A stretch of 64,000 bases of DNA from Lentilactobacillus parakefiri (GTDB lineage Bacteria; Bacillota; Bacilli; Lactobacillales; Lactobacillaceae), in contig NZ_BDGB01000029.1 in NCBI RefSeq assembly GCF_002157585.1, positions 26,377 through 90,376 of the forward strand, written 5' to 3'. The position numbers and the translations under genes were made by a program. Below are positions 56,056 to 63,577 of this stretch, one piece after another (position 1 is the first letter of the stretch; each line of letters starts with the position of its first letter). Under the pieces are notes generated by a model, which was not told where the DNA came from, made no database searches, and saw only the letters and a program-made list of their open reading frames with translations.

Positions 56056-57135
56056 TTATACCTTAACAGTTTTAATTGCCAAGAAGTCTTTGACCTGATC
56101 ACTCGGGATTGACTTGATGACCGGTCCACCAATGGTATGAATGTAAATCAAACTCAAATGGCCGTCGCGATTCTTCTTATCATTTTTGATTTTTTCAAAA
56201 ACCTGGTCAGAATCCAATAAATCGGAGGTAGTCGGCAGTCCAACCGCCTCTAGTCGTTCACGTAATTCCTGGGTAATCCCCGTCACGGCAAGACCCTTAT
56301 CTTCAAAAATCTGCTGCATGGCAATCATGCCAATGCTGACAGCTTCCCCGTGACGTAAGCCACCGTCTGAAAGTGCTTCAACCGCATGGCCAATGGTATG
56401 GCCGTAGTTAAGCAGCTGGCGAAGGCCGCCTTCTTTTTCATCACCCATGACAATATCTGTTTTGTATTGAATCGAATGAATACTCAATTCTTCGGCGTTG
56501 GTTAAAATATCGTCAGGTGAGTCGATTGATTTCACTAAGTTCCACAGGTCACCATCCGACAGCGCAGCTACCTTAACGATTTCACCGTATCCCTCTACTA
56601 GGTCGCGGGTCTTCAAGGTTTTCAGAGTATTCGGGTCAATAATTACCAAGTCTGGTTGGTAGAATGAACCGATGATATTTTTGGTGGTGTCCAAGTCCAC
56701 AGCCGTTTTACCGCCGACTGAACTATCAACTTGGGCCAATAATGATGTTGGCATCTGGATCAGACTGATGCCACGCATGTAGGTGGCTGCCAGAAAGCCG
56801 GCTAAGTCACCGGTGACACCACCGCCCAAGGCAATCACGCCGTCATCCCGATTAAAACGATCAGTGGCCATTTGCCGGGCAAGGTCAGCCAAAACGGCCA
56901 GGGATTTTGATTCTTCACCGGCTGGAAATTGGTACTCGTGGACAGTGAAGCCAACTGCCTCAAGTGCTTCAGCAACTTGGGCCTGGTAGAGCGGCGCAAC
57001 GTTACTATCACTGACTAGGGCAATTTTGCGTTTGCTCCAAACACTGGAAACCAGTTGGCCGGTGCAGCCAAGGATCCCGCGGGCAATTTCGACATTGTAT
57101 GAATGATCCGGTAACGCAACTTTGATTATTTTCAT
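56056..57135 (-). CDS. aroB: 3-dehydroquinate synthase
   Basis: 359 residues, NAD- and Zn-dependent second enzyme of the shikimate pathway (DAHP to 3-dehydroquinate). Visible: NAD-binding GGGVTGDLAGFLAATYMRG, DSSVGGKTAVDL, and the metal ligands in EGYGEIVK and LNYGHTIGHAVE with RHGEAVSIGM. Length is standard. Its ATG overlaps the aroF stop (ATGA), so the two enzymes are coupled and share the attenuator upstream of aroF. Confidence 0.95.
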   Translation of the reverse strand: MKIIKVALPDHSYNVEIARGILGCTGQLVSSVWSKRKIALVSDSNVAPLYQAQVAEALEAVGFTVHEYQFPAGEESKSLAVLADLARQMATDRFNRDDGVIALGGGVTGDLAGFLAATYMRGISLIQMPTSLLAQVDSSVGGKTAVDLDTTKNIIGSFYQPDLVIIDPNTLKTLKTRDLVEGYGEIVKVAALSDGDLWNLVKSIDSPDDILTNAEELSIHSIQYKTDIVMGDEKEGGLRQLLNYGHTIGHAVEALSDGGLRHGEAVSIGMIAMQQIFEDKGLAVTGITQELRERLEAVGLPTTSDLLDSDQVFEKIKNDKKNRDGHLSLIYIHTIGGPVIKSIPSDQVKDFLAIKTVKV

Positions 57136-58148
57136 AATTTAACCTCACTTTTTTCTTGGGTAGGGGTTGTGATCACTTTTCGAATCGCAAATGCCTGCTG
57201 AGCCATCGCAAGGTATTCATCCGGCTTGAGTGCTTGAGCGCCATCTGAGAAAGCGTGGGCAGGATCATCATGAATTTCAACTACCAAACCACTAGCACCA
57301 ACGGCAACTCCGGCTAATGCTTCAGGGGTCACAAACTCTGTGTGGCCGGCGGCATGGCTTGGGTCCAAAATGACTGGGTAGTGAGTCAGCTTTTGAAGCA
57401 CTGGAACTGCACCAACGTCTAAGGTATTGCGGGTGTATTTGTTATCAAATGTCCGAATCCCCCGTTCAGTAATGATGATATTGTGGTTGCCACCGGCGGC
57501 GATGTACTCAGCTGCATTTAAGATATCATCAATCGTAGCAGACATTCCCCGTTTTAGCATTACTGGAGTCTGGGTTTTGCCGACCGCCTTCAAGAGTGAG
57601 AAGTTCTGCATGTTTCTGGCACCAATTTGGAAAATATCGGTGTATTGTTCAACCATTGCCACATGGTCTTGATCCATGACCTCGGTTAATACATCCATGT
57701 CGTAAGCGTCAGCGGCAGCTCTGAGGAATTTCAAGCCATCTTCGCCAAGACCTTGGAATGAGTATGGTGAAGTTCGCGGTTTGAAAGCGCCGCCCCGAAG
57801 GATTGTTGCACCGCCGCTTTTAGCAACCTTGGCCATCTTCATGACGTGTTCTGCAGACTCAACTGAGCACGGGCCGGCCATCATGGTAAAGTGATCCCCG
57901 CCAATCTGGCTATGCGGTGTGGTTACAATGGTATCTTCCGGGTGAAATAGTCGGCTGCCTTGAACCGCAGCAGGAACGTTGTCAATAATCAGATCAATCG
58001 CATTTTTTTCTTCTGCGTTCAACTCATCTTCACTAATTCCTTGAATTGCGACGCGGTTGTTGTGGACAAATACCTCATTGGTTTCAGTGAAGCGACTCTT
58101 GATCTCGTCAATAATGTTTTCGTGTCCGTTCTTCAGTACAATAATCAT
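57132..58148 (-). CDS. aroF: DAHP synthase, type I-beta (AroF/AroA)
   Basis: 338 residues. First enzyme of the shikimate pathway (PEP + erythrose 4-phosphate). N-terminal ~70 residues (MIIVLKNGHENIIDEI...) are the ferredoxin-like regulatory domain of the T. maritima/B. subtilis-type enzymes; the barrel has MMAGPCSVES, RGGAFKPRTSPYSFQG, GARNMQNF, LKRGMSAT and DPSHAAGH. ATG 58148 follows TGGAGATC; the earlier start at 58217 lies inside the attenuator terminator. Operon aroF-aroB. Transcription is probably attenuated by the leader peptide and terminator immediately upstream. Confidence 0.94.
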   Translation of the reverse strand: MIIVLKNGHENIIDEIKSRFTETNEVFVHNNRVAIQGISEDELNAEEKNAIDLIIDNVPAAVQGSRLFHPEDTIVTTPHSQIGGDHFTMMAGPCSVESAEHVMKMAKVAKSGGATILRGGAFKPRTSPYSFQGLGEDGLKFLRAAADAYDMDVLTEVMDQDHVAMVEQYTDIFQIGARNMQNFSLLKAVGKTQTPVMLKRGMSATIDDILNAAEYIAAGGNHNIIITERGIRTFDNKYTRNTLDVGAVPVLQKLTHYPVILDPSHAAGHTEFVTPEALAGVAVGASGLVVEIHDDPAHAFSDGAQALKPDEYLAMAQQAFAIRKVITTPTQEKSEVKL

Positions 58149-58184
58149 AATAAGATCTCCATTTCTGTGTTTGACGTGTTTTTG

Positions 58185-58226
58185 AATAAAATAAAACTCC
58201 CACAGTGTGTACAACACTGCGGGAGT
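58185..58226 (-). terminator. Attenuator terminator of aroF
   Basis: Minus strand ACTCCCGCAGTGT (58214-58226) pairs with ACACTGTGGGAGT within 58196-58210, followed by TTTTATTTTATT. An upstream ACTGCGGGA (58251-58259) is complementary to its 5' arm and can form the antiterminator. Confidence 0.9.
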
Positions 58227-58361
58227 CAGAATTTTGGGTAAAAAAATTGGTCCCGCAGTATATTTGGTAAATAACTGTGTGACCGAAGTAAGTAATCATG
58301 ATGAAATACTATTGGCCGCACAAGATGTGAGTGAGTGCCCACATCCTGTCCGGTGTGAACA

Positions 58362-58415
58362 CTAAACGAACCAATAGTAATAAAATCGATTAATTTTTGA
58401 ATTAATTGTTATCAT
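58362..58415 (-). CDS. Aromatic leader peptide (17 aa)
   Basis: MITINSKINRFYYYWFV, with TAGGAG nine bases before ATG 58415. Six consecutive aromatic codons (Phe-Tyr-Tyr-Tyr-Trp-Phe) occupy positions 11-16. It lies ~35 nt downstream of a consensus promoter and ~135 nt before a terminator that precedes aroF. Role: sensing of charged Phe/Tyr/Trp tRNAs by ribosome stalling, not a functional protein. Confidence 0.85.
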   Translation of the reverse strand: MITINSKINRFYYYWFV

Positions 58416-58455
58416 GATTAGAATCTCCTAAGAAAGTTAAATTTTAATTGCATAG

Positions 58456-58484
58456 AGCATATAATGAATTCCAAGAAGTGTCAA
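58456..58484 (-). promoter_or_regulatory. Promoter of the aro leader
   Basis: TTGACA (58479-58484), 17-nt spacer, TATGCT (58456-58461), reading toward the leader peptide. Confidence 0.82.
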
Positions 58485-58510
58485 CCCCAAAGTTTAAATT
58501 ATTAAATTTC

Positions 58511-58539
58511 TTGACATCTTCTCATAATGAGTGTAATTT
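58511..58539 (+). promoter_or_regulatory. Promoter of the trp T-box leader
   Basis: TTGACA (58511-58516), 17-nt spacer, TAATTT (58534-58539). Back to back with the aro leader promoter; the two -35 boxes are 26 nt apart. Confidence 0.75.
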
Positions 58540-58545
58540 TAATGG

Positions 58546-58864
58546 CAATAAAATACCGTCCCAAATAAACCATTGAGGTGGAGATCAAGATTGTTGTGCA
58601 CGAAAAGAGAGTCGCTGTTGCTGAGAGCGCGGCCGAACGCAGGCAGTTAAATGGACCACCGAGGGTTCTTCCGAAAGTTTATGAGTACGAAGAAACGTGT
58701 TGGCATACGTCAGTTGTCGGAGGGATGTTAGTCCCTTGCTAAGCGTAATTGACGGAAAAGACTTGATTTACCAGGGGTAGACTATCTTTTCGATCAATTG
58801 AACTAAGGTGGCACCGCGGAAAAATCCGTCCTTAATGTGAAAGCATTTGGGGCGGATTTTTTGT
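58546..58864 (+). promoter_or_regulatory. T-box riboswitch leader of trpE-trpG
   Basis: AAGGTGGCACCGCGG (58805-58819) is the canonical T-box antiterminator bulge. Upstream Stem I shows AGAGAGTCGCTG...GAGAGCGCGGC, and TTAAATGGACCACCGAGGG places TGG (Trp) in the specifier position. Terminator follows at 58820-58864. Expected: uncharged tRNA-Trp allows read-through into trpE. Confidence 0.88.
58820..58864 (+). terminator. T-box terminator of trpE
   Basis: AAAATCCGTCC pairs with GGGGCGGATTTTTT. Confidence 0.88.
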
Positions 58865-58868
58865 CTAC

Positions 58869-59095
58869 AGCGCGACGAGTGCTAGGAGATGCGGTTTCTA
58901 AGGGGACTTTAATTAAAGTCCCTGGGCTTGGGGCTTTAATCAAAGTCCCCTTAGAAGTTAGCATCTGGCCCGTCGAAGCGTATTTTCAAGGCCGAAGGAA
59001 GCACACAAGAACCTAACAAACGTGCCTTCTCCGGTCCAATGGCTGCATCAGAACACACTTCAGCTAACCAGTCACGCAATCCAGCCAAAAAATAG
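58869..59095 (-). repeat. Dispersed palindromic element, copy 2
   Basis: Core 58869-59009, inverted relative to copy 1 at 53145-53286. Central stem CTAAGGGGACTTT/AAAGTCCCCTTAG keeps pairing although bases differ from copy 1 (CCAAGG/CCTTGG). Placed between the trp terminator and trpE, so it is part of the trpE 5' UTR. A 62-codon ORF inside it is not taken as a gene. Confidence 0.8.
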
Positions 59096-59184
59096 AGGTA
59101 TCTTTCATGAAAACAACAAGAAAACGATGGCAATTCCAACTTTAGTATTTAGCAAAACACACTAAAGCAATGGAGGAAGCCATC

Positions 59185-60663
59185 ATGAATTTAGAACAAC
59201 TTGAACAATATACAAATGATTTTTCAGCTATACCAATTTCAATTAATTTTACAATGCCGGACTTTGACCCTATCGCCGTGACGCAACGATTCGATCAGCC
59301 AGGCGCGCCGTGCTTCTTACTGACTGGAAAACCCAAGCAACAAGAAGATGGGTATTCATTTATCGGATTGAATCCAAGGATGACCATTACTTATCGAAAT
59401 GGCGTCTTAACGCGCTCGGATGAAAAAGGCAATGTTTCACATGAAACAACGGATTTAAAACCTATCCTGGAACGGATTCTGGCAGACAACTATATACCAA
59501 AATTGACACATATGCCGCCGTTTTCAGGTGGGCTTGTCGGTTATTTCAGTTATGATTATGCTCGTTATGCGACGAGTGCAGACTTACCAGTCGTTAGCGA
59601 TCCGATGAAACTCAATGATGTTGACCTGCTGCTCATTAATCGAGTCATTGCATATAATCACACGACCCAAACTGTCACATTAATTCAAGTGATCCCTGCC
59701 GATCAGCTTACGGCGCAATATGAATCGGTGATAAGTGACTTAACCGTTCTGAAGGACAAAATTCTGCAGATCCACGATCAACAGCCGCTCCCACCATTTA
59801 CAATGACGCCGTTCAAATTGCAATTCTCTTTGAGCGAATTCGAGGAAAAGGTCGCAGAAGCAAAACATCATATTGTTGACGGTGACATCTTCCAAGTCCA
59901 GCTTTCCAATCCGCAGCATTCCAAAATGACCGGTTCGTTATTTGCTGCCACGCCAACATTGTTTAAAGAAAGCCCATCACCGTATCAATTCTATTTTCGC
60001 CATAACGATTTTGAAACGATCGGTGCTTCCCCCGAAACTATGATTACCAAACGTGACCGTACACTATTCACATATCCGTTGGCCGGCACTAGAAGGAGAG
60101 GGAAAAATCAGGTTGAGGATGACGCTTTTGCCGACGAACTACAGCACAATCCAAAAGAATTATCTGAGCATAATATGCTGATTGATTTAGGAAGAAATGA
60201 CCTGGGAAGTATCAGTCAATTCGGGTCGGTCAAGGTCACAGCTTATCGGAACCTGCTGAAATTCTCGAACGTGATGCATATGGGGTCCGTGGTTGAAAGT
60301 AAAATCGATCCAGACGTTTCGTCAATTGATATCATTCATTCATTATTACCTGCTGGAACCCTCTCAGGCGCACCCAAAATATCGGCGATGCAGATTATCG
60401 GTGAATTAGAAAATAATAAACATGGGCTTTATGGCGGCTGTTTAGGGTACCTTGGTTTTGATGGTGACCTCGATATGTGTATTGGAATCCGGCTGGCGTA
60501 TCGAAAAGGTGACGATTTAGTGGTCCGCAGTGCAGCAGGGATTGTCGCAGATAGCATTCCAAAACATGAATACCAAGAGTTTAACAACAAGGCTAGAGCA
60601 ATTGTAACAGCCCTGCAGGAAACGGCAGCTAAGGGAGGTGTTTATCATGCATTATCTCATTGA
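59185..60663 (+). CDS. trpE: Anthranilate synthase component I
   Basis: 492 residues. Chorismate-binding domain (~225-485) with GDIFQVQLSNP, IGASPETMI, PLAGTRRRG, ELSEHNMLIDLGRNDLG, PAGTLSGAPKISAM and YGGCLGYLGFDGD. The N-terminal Trp-feedback motif, usually LLES, is LLTG here, followed by the usual YSFIGLNP. ATG 59185 has GGAGG eight bases upstream; the ATG at 59170 is within that site. PabB is an alternative, but a T-box with TGG specifier favours trpE. Overlaps trpG by 17 nt. A parS-like palindrome falls inside the gene (codons GNVSHETT). Confidence 0.9.
   Translation: MNLEQLEQYTNDFSAIPISINFTMPDFDPIAVTQRFDQPGAPCFLLTGKPKQQEDGYSFIGLNPRMTITYRNGVLTRSDEKGNVSHETTDLKPILERILADNYIPKLTHMPPFSGGLVGYFSYDYARYATSADLPVVSDPMKLNDVDLLLINRVIAYNHTTQTVTLIQVIPADQLTAQYESVISDLTVLKDKILQIHDQQPLPPFTMTPFKLQFSLSEFEEKVAEAKHHIVDGDIFQVQLSNPQHSKMTGSLFAATPTLFKESPSPYQFYFRHNDFETIGASPETMITKRDRTLFTYPLAGTRRRGKNQVEDDAFADELQHNPKELSEHNMLIDLGRNDLGSISQFGSVKVTAYRNLLKFSNVMHMGSVVESKIDPDVSSIDIIHSLLPAGTLSGAPKISAMQIIGELENNKHGLYGGCLGYLGFDGDLDMCIGIRLAYRKGDDLVVRSAAGIVADSIPKHEYQEFNNKARAIVTALQETAAKGGVYHALSH
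59433..59448. repeat. parS-like palindrome, copy 4
   Basis: TGTTTCACATGAAACA within trpE coding sequence, encoding VSHET. Confidence 0.55.
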
Positions 60664-61255
60664 TAACTATGACAGTTTCACATATAACCTATACCAATTG
60701 ATTGGATCCCAGACCGCCGAAGAAATTAAGGTGGTGAAAAACGATGCCATCACTGTTGAAAATTTAATGAAAGCAAACCCTGAAAGCATCATTCTATCTC
60801 CTGGTCCCGGCCGCCCAAAAGATGCTGGCAATATGCCGGCAATCTTAGCCGCATTTCTTGGCCGCGTCCCAATTTTTGGCGTTTGTCTTTGGCACCAGGC
60901 CATCGCCGAAGCCTTTGGTGCCAAAGTGGTGCATGCGCCCCATTTGATGCATGGGAAACCCTCAACTATTCAACTTTTGGGAAATGATCCACTATTTGCA
61001 AATTGCCCACATCATTTTCAAGCCGCCAGGTACCATTCGCTAATCGTTGATCCAACAACGGTCCCTGATAACTTGGACGTCACCGCGGTCACCGACGGCG
61101 GTGAGATCATGGCTATCAGTAATCCAACCAAGATGGTCTACGGCGTTCAATTTCATCCCGAATCAATCATGACTGATCCAGAAGTAGGGAAACAGATTAT
61201 CAAGAATTTTCTAAAGATTGCAAGGATTGCTAAAGTGTCTACCGCAGCTTATTGA
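60647..61255 (+). CDS. trpG: Anthranilate synthase component II (glutamine amidotransferase)
   Basis: 202 residues, class I glutamine amidotransferase that supplies ammonia to TrpE. IDNYDSFTYNLYQ at the N terminus, SPGPGRP, the nucleophile Cys in GVCLWHQAI, and the His-Glu pair in VQFHPES. The residue after CL is Trp where the family has almost invariably Gly (GVCLGHQ). GGGAGG eight bases before ATG 60647 sets the start inside the end of trpE. No trpD or later trp genes follow; a terminator comes next. Confidence 0.9.
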   Translation: MHYLIDNYDSFTYNLYQLIGSQTAEEIKVVKNDAITVENLMKANPESIILSPGPGRPKDAGNMPAILAAFLGRVPIFGVCLWHQAIAEAFGAKVVHAPHLMHGKPSTIQLLGNDPLFANCPHHFQAARYHSLIVDPTTVPDNLDVTAVTDGGEIMAISNPTKMVYGVQFHPESIMTDPEVGKQIIKNFLKIARIAKVSTAAY

Positions 61256-61261
61256 ACAGAA

Positions 61262-61303
61262 AAAGGGATTGCGTAAATGATTAGTTTAGCGCAATCCCTT
61301 TAA
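61262..61303. terminator. Bidirectional intrinsic terminator
   Basis: AAAGGGATTGCG pairs with CGCAATCCCTTT; between convergent trpG and the ECF gene. Confidence 0.88.
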
Positions 61304-61320
61304 TTTTTAGATGCCCTCTC

Positions 61321-61869
61321 TTATTGAACTTGTCTGAGCACCTGTGATCGGCTGATCATCTTGAAAATTGCCCGAACACAAACGGCGCCGAAGAAGAAGA
61401 CCGAGATTAAACGAACCGAGAACAATGCCAAAATCATTGGCAGGTGATAGTGAACATAACCCAGACGGAAGAGTTCATATCCAAATGAAACAACGGTGGT
61501 TGTGATGGCTGAGGTTGTTAAAACCGGCCAACCCCAATTTTTGTATCCCCACACGGTGAACCCAAGCTCGCTTCCGATTCCTTGAACAATTCCTGAAATG
61601 AGGGCACTGGCGCCAAAGGTTCCGCCAAAAATGACCTCGGCAGCGGCACCTAAGACTTCGCCGATAATCGCAGCGCCGGGAACTCTTACCAAGTAGATTG
61701 AAAGCGGTCCAGCCATAATCCAAAGGCCAAACAGCGCCTCATTTGAGAATGGTCCAATGGCAACTGCCAGGAAATTATAAAGATAGTCCGTGCCGACAAA
61801 GATGGCACCAAAAACAATTGCAACAATGGCTAACAGAATCACATCCTGTAAGCGAAATTTCTTTTTCAT
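61321..61869 (-). CDS. ykoE: ECF transporter S component, YkoE family
   Basis: 182 residues, five to six TM. FGLWIMAGPLSIYLVRVPGAA and the GIVQGIGSELGF segment match the YkoE family of thiamine-pyrimidine (HMP-type) substrate-binding subunits. AAGGAGAAAAATC precedes ATG 61869, which overlaps the stop of the upstream hydrolase gene by ATGA. No EcfA/EcfT gene (YkoD/YkoC) follows in the window, so it must use a shared energising module. Regulated by the TPP riboswitch of this operon. Confidence 0.85.
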   Translation of the reverse strand: MKKKFRLQDVILLAIVAIVFGAIFVGTDYLYNFLAVAIGPFSNEALFGLWIMAGPLSIYLVRVPGAAIIGEVLGAAAEVIFGGTFGASALISGIVQGIGSELGFTVWGYKNWGWPVLTTSAITTTVVSFGYELFRLGYVHYHLPMILALFSVRLISVFFFGAVCVRAIFKMISRSQVLRQVQ

Positions 61870-63143
61870 GATTTTTCTCCTTTTGAATGACACCAGTCAT
61901 AAATGAAAGCGGCCATTATTTTGGTATACGTTAATAATTGCTGAAAACTAAGACTTTCGTTGTCACTATGAGCTTGTTCCATGGTCCCTGGCCCAAAATC
62001 AACTGCTGGAATGTGGTAATAGCCAAACCAGCCACTGTCCGAAACAGACGGTGACATCCCCACCGTCGGCTGTTTGCCAGACACTTCCCTAAAGCTGTTC
62101 TCAAGTGCCTGCATCCCCGGATGATCCGGATGAAGTGCCAGTGATGGGAACACCTCGCCTTTATCGACTAACAGTGAATCGCCGCCCCAAGTGAAGGTTG
62201 GCAGATTATCCCGCAGCCAAGGATCAGCTTTTGCTGCTGCAATGACTTGATCCTCAATTTCTTGAGTAATATCATCGACATTTTCATTCGGGTAAAAATG
62301 GACGGTTATCCATAACTTCGCCTCGCTCGGGATATAAGCGGGGTGCAAGCCGCCTTGAATGTACGCTGGATTAATCGTATCAATTCCCGGCGCAAATCCA
62401 GGGTAGCTTTTCGTGATCCCCCAATACTGCTCTAATTTTTCCAATGCTTGAATCACAACCACCATTTTTTCAATCATGTTGGCTGCTTTCAGGCCGCCGC
62501 CAGTGGTAATCATTGCGGCTCGGTTGCCATCATGATAAATATGGGGACTATTGAGGGTAATCCAGCCGGTCACAACGCCGCCCTGACCTTGAAAATTCAT
62601 ATTGCTGGTATCGCCAACGACGGCAAAATCAGCGGTTTCGCCATTTTTCAATAACGTTTTCGTTCCCGCTTCGCCAGCCTCCTCACCAACAACGGATTGG
62701 AACCGTAAATCACCCGGTAGGTCAATGCCAAGCTGATTAAGCAGCGAGAAGATATAAATAAAGCTTGAAATACCACCCTTCATATCGCTGACACCACGCC
62801 CATACAGCAGATCACCGTTTTGAACTAATTTAAATGGATCTGAGTTCCAGCTTGGGCGATCCACGGTAGCCACGTCAACATGGCCGTTCAGCAGCAGGCT
62901 GTGATAGTTCGCCGCATCCGTCCCCGCTTTCTGAGCGGAAAGCAGTTCATCGCCCTCATAAAAGGCGACTCGCTTGGTTCTAAATCCAATCTCGGTTAAC
63001 TCATCGTCAAGAAAGTGTTGAATTGCCACCGTGTTGCGGGCAGGTGGTGACATTGTTTCAAATGAAATTAACCGTTCCAACAACGCCAACAGCTGATCTT
63101 TTCTCGCATCAACTGCTTGAAGTAGTGTTTCCTTATCTGTCAA
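61866..63143 (-). CDS. ArgE/DapE-family deacylase, probable formylaminopyrimidine deformylase
   Basis: 425-residue M20 metallohydrolase: metal ligands in LNGHVDVA and GRGVSDMKGG, catalytic Glu in VGEEAGEAGT, and the last ligand in EQAHSDNESL. M20 enzymes deacylate amino acids or similar; the TPP riboswitch upstream and the coupled YkoE gene point to the YlmB role, deformylation of N-formyl-4-amino-5-aminomethyl-2-methylpyrimidine in thiamine salvage. Function assignment rests on context. Start is TTG 63143 with GGAGGG eight bases upstream. Confidence 0.82.
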   Translation of the reverse strand: MTDKETLLQAVDARKDQLLALLERLISFETMSPPARNTVAIQHFLDDELTEIGFRTKRVAFYEGDELLSAQKAGTDAANYHSLLLNGHVDVATVDRPSWNSDPFKLVQNGDLLYGRGVSDMKGGISSFIYIFSLLNQLGIDLPGDLRFQSVVGEEAGEAGTKTLLKNGETADFAVVGDTSNMNFQGQGGVVTGWITLNSPHIYHDGNRAAMITTGGGLKAANMIEKMVVVIQALEKLEQYWGITKSYPGFAPGIDTINPAYIQGGLHPAYIPSEAKLWITVHFYPNENVDDITQEIEDQVIAAAKADPWLRDNLPTFTWGGDSLLVDKGEVFPSLALHPDHPGMQALENSFREVSGKQPTVGMSPSVSDSGWFGYYHIPAVDFGPGTMEQAHSDNESLSFQQLLTYTKIMAAFIYDWCHSKGEKS

Positions 63144-63189
63144 CTTCGACTCCCTCCACTCAATTAGTCATGTACTGTATCAAAACAAA

Positions 63190-63228
63190 AAAATCCCCCT
63201 TTCTTCAAAGCCTCGAAGAAAGAGGGAA
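63190..63228 (-). terminator. TPP-controlled terminator
   Basis: CCCTCTTTCTTCGAGG pairs with CTTTGAAGAAAGGGGG followed by ATTTTTTTG on the minus strand, between the aptamer and the gene. Confidence 0.85.
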
Positions 63229-63277
63229 CAGATTAAAGTTGAATCGACTTTATCTCTATTAGCTCACACAAAAAAGT

Positions 63278-63352
63278 TTCGTTCTTCCTTCGACAGTCCT
63301 AACTGCATCAGGTTCAATGGGTATTTATCTCAGCCGTTTAGGGCACCCCAGA
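63278..63352 (-). promoter_or_regulatory. TPP riboswitch (THI element)
   Basis: Minus strand GGGGTGCCC...GGCTGAGATAAATACCC, ATTGAACCTGATGCAGTTAG, GACTGTCGAAGGAAG: the canonical CTGAGA, GAACCTGA and CGAAGG blocks in order. With terminator 63190-63228 it represses transcription when thiamine pyrophosphate is plentiful. Confidence 0.96.
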
Positions 63353-63392
63353 CTACTTTATTCAATTAGCCACAATTTACATAGCTGGTTTT

Positions 63393-63420
63393 ATCATATA
63401 ACGAATCGATGAAATGTCAA
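63393..63420 (-). promoter_or_regulatory. Promoter of the thiamine-salvage operon
   Basis: TTGACA (63415-63420), 16-nt spacer, TATGAT (63393-63398), ~40 nt before the TPP aptamer. Confidence 0.78.
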
Positions 63421-63485
63421 AGTTAATTTTTGACAAATGTGAAGTCAACGATCGTTATCGTCTAAAAACATTTTTTAACACAAAA

Positions 63486-63534
63486 CGTGGGATTTGAAAC
63501 GGCACTTTGACCATCTCTTATCCCACGCTTTTTT
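63486..63534 (-). terminator. Intrinsic terminator
   Basis: CGTGGGAT pairs with ATCCCACG; on the minus strand it follows the partial gene at 63578. Confidence 0.65.
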
Positions 63535-63577
63535 CATTTGACCTAAATGAAAGCTTTATCCTTATAGAATCAGTTGA

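Larger units (their letters stand above)
58185..58415 (-). promoter_or_regulatory. Leader-peptide attenuator of aroF-aroB
   Basis: Minus-strand segments in order: A TACTATTGG = Tyr-Tyr-Trp codons of the leader peptide (58371-58379); small hairpin GATGTG/CACATC; B CCAATAGTA (58307-58315), perfect complement of A; C GGTCACACAGT (58274-58284); D ACTGCGGGACC (58249-58259), pairs with C (9 of 11) or with E; E/F terminator arms. A ribosome stalled on the aromatic codons would block A:B and shift downstream pairing. The exact alternative folds need calculation. Confidence 0.8.

Noticed and set aside
58951-59139. 62-codon ORF with the segment GPEKARLLGSCVLPSAL
   Set aside because: It lies within the dispersed palindromic element, whose other copy translates similarly; no ribosome site, so it is a by-product of the repeat.
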